Assembly (NCBI GenBank): GCA_003242255.1
Contig: QGUT01000039.1
Coordinates: 1 to 12,377 of the forward strand
Direction: 5' to 3'
DNA: 12,377 nt
From: Bacillota bacterium
GTDB taxonomy: Bacteria > Bacillota > Thermosediminibacteria > Thermosediminibacterales > Thermosediminibacteraceae
Part shown: positions 6,853 to 12,377 of the stretch, one piece after another
How positions within the stretch are numbered: position 1 is the first letter of the stretch
How the letters are laid out: the number at the start of each line of letters is the position of its first letter
The notes under the pieces: generated by a model
What the model saw: only the letters and a program-made list of their open reading frames with translations
The model's database searches: none
What the model was told of the DNA's origin: nothing
Program-made: the position numbers and the translations under genes

Positions 6853-8726
6853 TATTTTTGCTCCCTCTTGTCTTCATCGTTGACGAATCTATAGTCGGCA
6901 TCCACCACTTTCTCGTCCTTAGTGGCGCCGGCACTGTTTCCGGCCTGACCCGTGTACGTGCCGCCCGGATTAGCACCTGGATTGGGTCCGGCTCCCTGCG
7001 AATTGTAAAGCCTCGTCGAAATATCGTAAAAGGCTTTGGTGAGGTCCTCGGTGGCTTTCTTTATTCTTTCCAGGTCGTCGCTTTCTATGGCCTTCCTCAC
7101 GTTTTCGATTTCCTTCCTCACCCTATCGGCTTCTTCCGGCCTTATCTTGTCCTTCAATTCGTTGAGCATTTTCTCTGACTGATAGATGAGGGAGTCGGCG
7201 TTATTTTTCGCCTCTACCTTCTCCTTTCTCTTCTTGTCTTCTTCGGCGTATTTTTCTGCATCTCTTATCATCCGCTGGATTTCCTCTTCCGTCAGGTTGG
7301 TCGAAGAGGTGATGGTTATTTTTTGCTCCTTGCCGGTCCCCAGATCCTTCGCCGACACGTGGACTATGCCGTTGACGTCGATATCAAATTTCACCTCGAT
7401 GCGCGGCACGCCCCTGGGAGCCGGCGGTATGCCCGTGAGCTGGAACCTGCCTAATGTGACGTTGTCGGCAGCCATCGGCCTTTCGCCCTGCAGCACGTGG
7501 ATATCCACCGATGTCTGGTTGTCGGCCGCCGTGGTAAAAATCTGGCTCCTGGAGACCGGGATGGTTGTGTTCCTCTCAATGATCTTTGTAAACACACCGC
7601 CCAGGGTCTCTATGCCTAAGGAAAGAGGAGTTACGTCGAGGAGGACCACATCTTTGACTTCACCTGCCAGCACGCCGGCCTGGATGGCGGCCCCCATCGC
7701 CACAACTTCGTCGGGGTTGACGCCTTTGTGCGGCTCCTTGCCTAAAAATCTCTTTATTGCTTCCTGGACCGCCGGGATGCGCGTCGATCCGCCCACCAGT
7801 ATAACCTTATCTATGTCTTCAGGCTTCAGTCCGGCGTCCTTCAAGGCTTGCTCCGTGGGGCCCAGGGTGGCTTCCACCAGGTCCCTGGTGAGTTCTTCGA
7901 ACTTGGCCCTGGTCAGGGTCATTTCGATGTGCTTGGGCCCGGTGGCATCGGCGGTGATGAAGGGAAGGCTTATAGTGGTCTCCAGCATGCTGGAAAGCTC
8001 GATCTTGGCCTTTTCGGCCGCTTCCTTCAACCGCTGCAGGGCCATGCGGTCCTTCCTGAGGTCGATGCCGTGCTCCTTCATAAATTCTTCGGCTATATAG
8101 TCTATTATCCTCTGGTCGAAATCGTCGCCCCCCAGCCGGTTGTTGCCGCTGGTGGCCTTTACTTCGAATACGCCATCGCCCAGTTCCAGGATCGATACGT
8201 CAAAGGTACCGCCGCCCAAGTCGAAAACCAGGATGGTCTGGTCATTTTCCTTATCGAGCCCGTAAGCCAGAGCAGCTGCCGTCGGCTCGTTTATTATTCT
8301 CAGGACCTCGAGCCCGGCTATCCTGCCGGCATCTTTGGTAGCCTGGCGCTGGCTGTCGGTAAAATAAGCCGGCACGGTGATGACTGCCTGGGTGATCTTC
8401 TCCCCCAAATAGGCTTCGGCGTCCTGTTTTATTTTCTGCAGAATCATGGCCGATATTTCCTGAGGAGTGTAAGCTTTGCCGTCTATGTTTACTCTGTAGT
8501 CGGTGCCCATGTGCCTTTTTATCGATATCACCGTTCGGTCGGGATTGAGTATGGCCTGCCTCTTAGCCATCTGTCCCACCAGTCGCTGGCCGTCCTTGGT
8601 AAAAGCCACGACGGATGGCGTCAGTCTCGAACCTTCCGCATTGGGTATTATTACTGGCTGACCGCCTTCTATATACGCGGCTACCGAGTTGGTAGTGCCA
8701 AGGTCTATACCTATAATTTTGCCCAT
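6852..8726 (-). CDS. dnaK: Chaperone DnaK (Hsp70)
   Basis: A 624-residue Hsp70 with every expected part. The ATPase domain carries the phosphate loops GIDLGTTNS (6-14) and FDLGGGTFD (169-177) and the adenosine motif VGGSTRIP (311-318). The interdomain linker VLLDVTPL is at 361-368, the substrate-binding beta domain follows to about 480, and the helical lid runs about 480-575. A flexible Gly/Pro/Asn-rich tail ends in NDEDKREQK. Between RLVGQMAKRQ and the IKRHMG region it lacks the roughly two-dozen-residue insertion of proteobacterial DnaK, typical of Gram-positive bacteria. It binds exposed hydrophobic peptides in an ATP cycle driven by DnaJ and GrpE. The ATG at 8726 has GGAGG nine bases upstream; grpE ends 15 bases earlier. 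Confidence 0.98.
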   Translation of the reverse strand: MGKIIGIDLGTTNSVAAYIEGGQPVIIPNAEGSRLTPSVVAFTKDGQRLVGQMAKRQAILNPDRTVISIKRHMGTDYRVNIDGKAYTPQEISAMILQKIKQDAEAYLGEKITQAVITVPAYFTDSQRQATKDAGRIAGLEVLRIINEPTAAALAYGLDKENDQTILVFDLGGGTFDVSILELGDGVFEVKATSGNNRLGGDDFDQRIIDYIAEEFMKEHGIDLRKDRMALQRLKEAAEKAKIELSSMLETTISLPFITADATGPKHIEMTLTRAKFEELTRDLVEATLGPTEQALKDAGLKPEDIDKVILVGGSTRIPAVQEAIKRFLGKEPHKGVNPDEVVAMGAAIQAGVLAGEVKDVVLLDVTPLSLGIETLGGVFTKIIERNTTIPVSRSQIFTTAADNQTSVDIHVLQGERPMAADNVTLGRFQLTGIPPAPRGVPRIEVKFDIDVNGIVHVSAKDLGTGKEQKITITSSTNLTEEEIQRMIRDAEKYAEEDKKRKEKVEAKNNADSLIYQSEKMLNELKDKIRPEEADRVRKEIENVRKAIESDDLERIKKATEDLTKAFYDISTRLYNSQGAGPNPGANPGGTYTGQAGNSAGATKDEKVVDADYRFVNDEDKREQK

Positions 8727-8741
8727 ATTACGCCACCTCCG

Positions 8742-9311
8742 CTATTTTTTTGCTACTTTGACAAGACTGGGTCTTATGACTTTCGAGTGGTATGTATAAC
8801 CTTTTCGCAGGACCTCCACTACCGTTTCGTCCTCGTATTCTTCGGATTCTACCGTCATGATGGCTTCGTGCAGCTTGGGGTCGAAGGGCTTGCCCTGAGC
8901 TTCGATTTCTTCTACTCCGTACTTCTTCATGACCCCTTTCAATTGGTTGTAAATCATCTTAATCCCATTGTAGAACGCGCTTTCTTTATCTTCGACAGAG
9001 TCGATAGCCCTCTCGAAGTTGTCCAGAACGGGAATGATGTCTTTTATCAACTGTTCTCCCGCATAAAGCTGGATGTTCTCGATCTCTTTCTGAGTCCTCT
9101 TTTTTAAATTGTCGTAGTCGGCCAAGGCCCTAAGCCATAGTTCTTTGTAATGAGCTGCTTCCTTTTCCTTTTCTTCCAGGGCCTTCTTCAGCTCCTCTTC
9201 CTTATTGGATTCGTCGGAATCACAGGTCGACTGGTCGGCCCTCTGGACGTCCTCATCTTCGCCTTCGCCCTGTTCTTGGCCGACAATCTTTTCGGCTTCT
9301 TTTTCTGCCAA
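8742..9311 (-). CDS. grpE: Nucleotide exchange factor GrpE
   Basis: A GrpE protein of about 189 residues. The first 40 residues are acidic and probably disordered, followed by a long charged helix (about 40-85) that forms the coiled-coil dimer. The C-terminal beta domain carries the signature KPFDPKLHEAIM and ends KVIRPSLVKVAKK. GrpE makes DnaK release ADP and can act as a thermosensor. The start is set at TTG 9311 because AGGTGA sits five bases before it. A GTG at 9320, adding three residues (VIK), is the alternative, but it would overlap its own Shine-Dalgarno. It begins 15 bases after the chaperonin stop, within the same operon. Confidence 0.95.
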   Translation of the reverse strand: MAEKEAEKIVGQEQGEGEDEDVQRADQSTCDSDESNKEEELKKALEEKEKEAAHYKELWLRALADYDNLKKRTQKEIENIQLYAGEQLIKDIIPVLDNFERAIDSVEDKESAFYNGIKMIYNQLKGVMKKYGVEEIEAQGKPFDPKLHEAIMTVESEEYEDETVVEVLRKGYTYHSKVIRPSLVKVAKK

Positions 9312-9326
9312 TTTAATCACCTCGCA

Positions 9327-10913
9327 TTAGAAATCCATTTCGCCCACACCGGCTGCCGGTTCCGCATTTCCCCTTGCTGCAGAACCCTCATCCCGCTTCT
9401 TGATGATGGTATCAATCCTCAAGATAGCCTGGGCGATTTCACCTGCCGCTTTAATCGCATGGATTTTAACGGGAGCGGGATCAAGGACCCCTAACTCTGC
9501 CATATCAGCGAGTTCCCCGGTATCGCAATTGACTCCTATCGCATCGCTGTTTTTCTCGGCCTGGGTGTAAATCACTTCTTCCAGCTTTTCGAGGGGGTTG
9601 AAACCGGCGTTGTAAACAATCTGCGACAGAGGACGTTTTAAAGCCGCTATGACGCAATCGACCCCGTACGAGGCCATTCCCTTGAGTTTTTCCTTTTCCC
9701 GCTCCAGTTCCCTGGCGACCGCTACCTCCACGGCACCACCGCCAGGCAGCACCCCCCCTCTTACCGCTGCCTGCAAGGACGACGCCGCATCTTTGGCTAT
9801 CCTCTCCCTTTCGCCGACTATCTCGGCGGTAGCGGCTCCAACCACGATGGTAGCCATGGGTTTGCCCTCGCCGCCTTCCAGCCTCCAGTGTTCGAGCTTT
9901 TCGTCCTCGTACGCCTTTTTTGCGCGACCTATGTAACTTTTGATTTCGTCCAAGGATTTTTTAAGCCCCACTTTTTTCATTATCCTGGCGCCGGTATGCT
10001 CGGCAACCTTTTCCAAATCCTTAGAGGAAACCCTCGCCAGCGCTATCACGCCGGCGTCGGTGAGCATCTCTTCCGCTTCCGCAGATATGCCTTTGCCCAC
10101 CAGGACCAGGTTCACCTTGAGATCTATCAATTTTTTGAGGTTTTCCCTGAATTCCTCCTGAAGGGCCATGTACCTGGCAAAACCGGATTCGGTGCCCAGG
10201 GCCTCCTCTTCTATTTGCTCCGGCTCTAAGGCGTCATCTATCACCACTACTCTGACGTCCTCTACTTCCTTGGGCATCTGCTTGTTTACCTTTTCTCTGT
10301 CGACGATCACGCCCAGAAAAACCTCGTTTTTCGCTCCCTCGCGGGCCATCACTATGTCCCTGAGCTTGAAATTTTTCTCCTTTAACTTTTCCTCTCCGAC
10401 GAGTTTCGCCGCCCGGGTCACCAATTCGGCTATGTCCTCGTGTTCCCTGCCGGCGATAAAAGCTATATCCCTTAAAGCCGGATCATCTATGCCTTTTACG
10501 GGGATGGATTTGGCAGCCAGTAATTCCTGAGCTTTCCTAACCCCGTACTTTATTCCTTCGATGACTTTAGCTACCGGTACACCTCTTAAAATCTGGTTTA
10601 CTCCTTCCGACACCATCGTTCCGGCCATTATGGTAGCGGTTGTGGTCCCGTCTCCCACTTCCTCCTGCTGGGCTTTTGCGATATTTATGAGCATCTTCGC
10701 CGCAGGATGGTTGATGTCCATCAGTTTCAATATTGTCACACCGTCGTTGGTGATGGTCACCTCTCCGAATCTATCCACCAGCATGATGTCCAGGCCTTTG
10801 GGACCTATAGTTCCTTCCACCGCCGACGCTACTGCTCTGATAGCGTTGGCGTTGGTCAAAAAAGCGGCAAATTTTTCGTCGACTTCCTGGCTGTTGCCGT
10901 TTTTAAAATTCAA
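9327..10913 (-). CDS. Archaeal-like (group III) chaperonin, thermosome-type Cpn60
   Basis: A 528-residue chaperonin that reads as thermosome/CCT-like rather than GroEL-like. Equatorial-domain motifs are TIGPKG (35-40), TITNDGVTILK (53-63), the nucleotide loop GDGTTTAT (87-94, with D88), a likely catalytic D375 in RIAKDAASS, and GGG at 391-393. The C-terminal LDPAPVKIHAIKAA...AILRIDTII closely follows the archaeal pattern. The apical domain has extra helical sequence (about 228-265), in the place of the built-in lid of group II chaperonins, so no GroES partner is expected. The tail lacks the GGM repeats of GroEL. The start is a TTG at 10913 with GGGAGG eight bases upstream. It lies 18 bases after hrcA and before grpE. 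Such chaperonins are described in Carboxydothermus hydrogenoformans in the same dnaK context. Double-ring ATP-driven folding is inferred from homology. Confidence 0.95.
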   Translation of the reverse strand: MNFKNGNSQEVDEKFAAFLTNANAIRAVASAVEGTIGPKGLDIMLVDRFGEVTITNDGVTILKLMDINHPAAKMLINIAKAQQEEVGDGTTTATIMAGTMVSEGVNQILRGVPVAKVIEGIKYGVRKAQELLAAKSIPVKGIDDPALRDIAFIAGREHEDIAELVTRAAKLVGEEKLKEKNFKLRDIVMAREGAKNEVFLGVIVDREKVNKQMPKEVEDVRVVVIDDALEPEQIEEEALGTESGFARYMALQEEFRENLKKLIDLKVNLVLVGKGISAEAEEMLTDAGVIALARVSSKDLEKVAEHTGARIMKKVGLKKSLDEIKSYIGRAKKAYEDEKLEHWRLEGGEGKPMATIVVGAATAEIVGERERIAKDAASSLQAAVRGGVLPGGGAVEVAVARELEREKEKLKGMASYGVDCVIAALKRPLSQIVYNAGFNPLEKLEEVIYTQAEKNSDAIGVNCDTGELADMAELGVLDPAPVKIHAIKAAGEIAQAILRIDTIIKKRDEGSAARGNAEPAAGVGEMDF

Positions 10914-10931
10914 TACAATAACCTCCCGTCC

Positions 10932-11963
10932 TTAAATCAGAGTGGAAAGGGCCTCGTTCAGGTAACTTGTGACTTTGTTTAAAATCGACACTACCTTGGA
11001 GTAATCCATCCTGGTGGGACCTATCACTCCAAAGATACCCAGGTTTTTCCCGCCTGCCGTCAGGTTGCTGGTAATTATGCTGAATTCTTGCAGTTCCTTC
11101 CAGGGGTTTTCGTTCCCGATGCTTATGGTTATCTGATTGGGCTTCGATGTGGACTTCAGCACCCTTATAATGAAATCCTCCTCTTCTATAAGGGAGAGGA
11201 AATTCCTCGCCTTTTCCACATCCTTGAATTCCGGGAAATCCAGCATCCTGGAACTCCCGCTGGCAAAGACTTTTACGCTCTCCTTTGCTTCTTTGAGCCT
11301 TTCTATGAGCAAGCGCACGAAGGAGTCCAGGGTCATCTCGTACTCCCTCATCTCGCGCTTTATCTGCTTCACATAGTCCGGCGTAATCTCATCCACCGTC
11401 TTTTCCACCAGGTGGTGGTTGAACCAGTTGGATATGCGCGTGAGGTCGGCTTCCGTCAGGTTCTCCGGAATTTCCACAATCTGGTTAACTACCGTGCCGT
11501 AATTGGTGACTATAATCAGGAGCCCTTTCCCCTTGCTCAGCTTCAGAATTTCCACGTGCTTTAGCTTGCTCTCGTGAAGCTGGGGCCCCAGGATGATGGA
11601 GGTGTAATTGGTAAGGTTGGATATAACCTTGCTGGTTTCCTCGATTAAATCCTCCAGTTCTTTTATCCGTTTTTTAAACAGTTGCCTCACCTGAAGGAGT
11701 TCCTTTTCGGTAAGTTCAACAACGGGCATGAGAAAATCCACGTAAAACCTGTAACCTTTATCGGAAGGAATACGCCCCGCCGACGTATAAGGCTGGGCGA
11801 GATAACCCAGCTCTTCCAGGTCTGCCATTTCGTTCCGTATTGTGGCCGGACTTATCCCCATCCTGTATTTCCGGGCGATAGTCCTCGATCCCACGGGCTC
11901 GGCGGTAGCGATGTAGTCCACTACTATGGCCCTCAGGATCTTTATTTTCCTATCGTCCAACAT
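10932..11963 (-). CDS. hrcA: Heat-inducible transcription repressor HrcA
   Basis: A 343-residue HrcA of standard length. The N-terminal winged helix (about 1-75) includes the conserved blocks PVGSRTIA and ISPATIRNEMADLEELGYL, followed by SAGRIPSDKGYRFYV. The rest is the dimerisation domain with a GAF-like fold, ending with GPTRMDYSKVVSIL. HrcA binds the CIRCE operator and represses chaperone genes at normal temperature. In B. subtilis it needs GroEL to stay active, so unfolded proteins that occupy GroEL relieve repression. The ATG at 11963 follows GAGGTG by eight bases. As first gene after the CIRCE site, hrcA represses its own operon. The usual upstream neighbour hemW is absent; a pseudouridine synthase gene is there instead. 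Confidence 0.97.
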   Translation of the reverse strand: MLDDRKIKILRAIVVDYIATAEPVGSRTIARKYRMGISPATIRNEMADLEELGYLAQPYTSAGRIPSDKGYRFYVDFLMPVVELTEKELLQVRQLFKKRIKELEDLIEETSKVISNLTNYTSIILGPQLHESKLKHVEILKLSKGKGLLIIVTNYGTVVNQIVEIPENLTEADLTRISNWFNHHLVEKTVDEITPDYVKQIKREMREYEMTLDSFVRLLIERLKEAKESVKVFASGSSRMLDFPEFKDVEKARNFLSLIEEEDFIIRVLKSTSKPNQITISIGNENPWKELQEFSIITSNLTAGGKNLGIFGVIGPTRMDYSKVVSILNKVTSYLNEALSTLI

Positions 11964-11983
11964 CCGTCAAGCACCTCTTCAAA

Positions 11984-12010
11984 TTAGCACTCTCAATGGG
12001 AGAGTGCTAA
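11984..12010. promoter_or_regulatory. CIRCE operator (HrcA binding site)
   Basis: A perfect match to the CIRCE consensus: TTAGCACTC, nine spacer bases, GAGTGCTAA. It lies 20 bases before the hrcA start and just downstream of the promoter -10 region, so bound HrcA would block early transcription. In the mRNA it can also form a hairpin in the 5' leader, which is reported to affect transcript stability in B. subtilis. Confidence 0.98.
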
Positions 12011-12023
12011 AATCCTATCTTAA

Positions 12024-12052
12024 TAAATATCACTTCACCCCTTCTTTGTCAA
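12024..12052 (-). promoter_or_regulatory. Sigma-A-type promoter of the hrcA heat-shock operon
   Basis: The minus strand shows a perfect -35 box TTGACA (12052-12047), a 17-base spacer and a weak -10 box TATTTA (12029-12024). The predicted transcription start is near 12017, a few bases before CIRCE, as in other HrcA-controlled operons. The -35 box and most of the spacer lie inside the last codons of the upstream pseudouridine synthase gene. Confidence 0.75.
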
Positions 12053-12377
12053 GAGAACCGGCTTCTTCCATGAGGGCGCACATATCCGAAGGCAGCGGAG
12101 CCTTTAAGGTCACCCTAGTTCCTCTTACGGGATGGAAAAACGACATCTGGGCACAGTGCAGGGCCTGCCTTCCGATTTTATCCCTTTTCCCCCCGTACAG
12201 GGTATCGCCGGCTATAGGGTAACCCAAATGGCTCAAATGGACCCTGATCTGGTGGGTCCTGCCGGTCAGGGGGCTTACTTCCAGCACCGTGTGGTCTTTC
12301 AGGCGCTTTAAAACTTTAAAATAAGTCACGGCTTTTTTGCCGTCCCCGGAGACCTCCCTTTCGATCAAACTTCCCGC
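12030..12377 (-). CDS. RluA/RluD-family pseudouridine synthase, N-terminal part cut by window edge
   Basis: Only the last 115 or so residues are visible; the frame is open to the right edge, so the start is outside. The conserved C-terminal block SPLTGRTHQIRVHLSHLGYP, followed by IAGDTLYGG, is diagnostic of the RluA/RluC/RluD family, which makes pseudouridine in 23S rRNA (some members also in tRNA). The catalytic aspartate motif HRLD lies upstream and cannot be checked, so the exact target is not assignable. A TTG at 12368 reads in frame but is internal, given the family length near 300. The stop codon at 12030 is in the spacer of the hrcA promoter, so this gene and the heat-shock operon are fused at DNA level; read-through from it would bypass the hrcA promoter. 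Confidence 0.92.
   Translation of the reverse strand, partial: AGSLIEREVSGDGKKAVTYFKVLKRLKDHTVLEVSPLTGRTHQIRVHLSHLGYPIAGDTLYGGKRDKIGRQALHCAQMSFFHPVRGTRVTLKAPLPSDMCALMEEAGSLDKEGVK

Noticed and set aside
7186..9107. Two long plus-strand ORFs (304 and 419 codons) opposite dnaK and grpE
   Set aside because: Long open antisense frames opposite hsp70 genes are a known effect of biased codon use. The translations show no recognisable domain, no plausible ribosome binding site was evident, and the minus-strand genes are unmistakable.
1..12377. CRISPR array, insertion sequence, prophage, tRNA or rRNA genes
   Set aside because: No spaced direct repeats, transposase-like frame, integrase, tRNA-like or rRNA-like sequence was seen; the window is compact housekeeping and heat-shock coding sequence.

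Overview
The window looks like chromosomal DNA of a spore-forming, probably thermophilic anaerobic member of the Firmicutes (class Clostridia or relatives). Three things point there. The gene order hrcA ... grpE-dnaK-dnaJ-prmA-rsmE-mtaB ... rpsU-yqeY-yqfC-yqfD closely matches the Bacillus subtilis dnaK region. The last two genes belong to sporulation families. DnaK is the Gram-positive form, without the extra N-terminal segment of proteobacterial DnaK. The species cannot be fixed from sequence reading alone. Every gene found lies on the minus strand, so the window is transcribed from right to left, and all long plus-strand ORFs are shadows.

Layout in transcription order (right to left): the 3' part of a RluA/RluD-family pseudouridine synthase gene (12377-12030, cut by the window edge); a sigma-A-type promoter and a perfect CIRCE operator (about 12052-11984); hrcA; a 528-residue archaeal-like (group III) chaperonin; grpE; dnaK; a strong intercistronic hairpin; dnaJ; prmA; rsmE; mtaB; a HIT-family protein gene; a possible promoter; rpsU; yqeY; a rho-independent terminator; then yqfC and yqfD (the latter cut by the left edge). 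Coding density is very high. The longest gap between genes is the roughly 117-base stretch between yqeY and yqfC, so no gene-free region over 300 bases exists.

The first block is a heat-shock operon. HrcA represses it through CIRCE, and DnaK, DnaJ and GrpE form the Hsp70 machine. The next genes act on the translation apparatus: methylation of ribosomal protein L11 (PrmA), methylation of 16S rRNA (RsmE), methylthiolation of tRNA (MtaB), then ribosomal protein S21 and YqeY. The terminator after yqeY separates this housekeeping and stress unit from the sporulation pair yqfC-yqfD.

The standout is the chaperonin between hrcA and grpE. It is archaeal/eukaryotic (thermosome-like) in sequence, has the group II style built-in lid segment, and sits under the control of a bacterial HrcA/CIRCE switch. 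Bacterial group III chaperonins are already known, from Carboxydothermus hydrogenoformans among others, so this is a member of a rare known class and not a new family. The co-transcription of hrcA with this chaperonin raises a specific, testable question about who controls HrcA folding in this organism.
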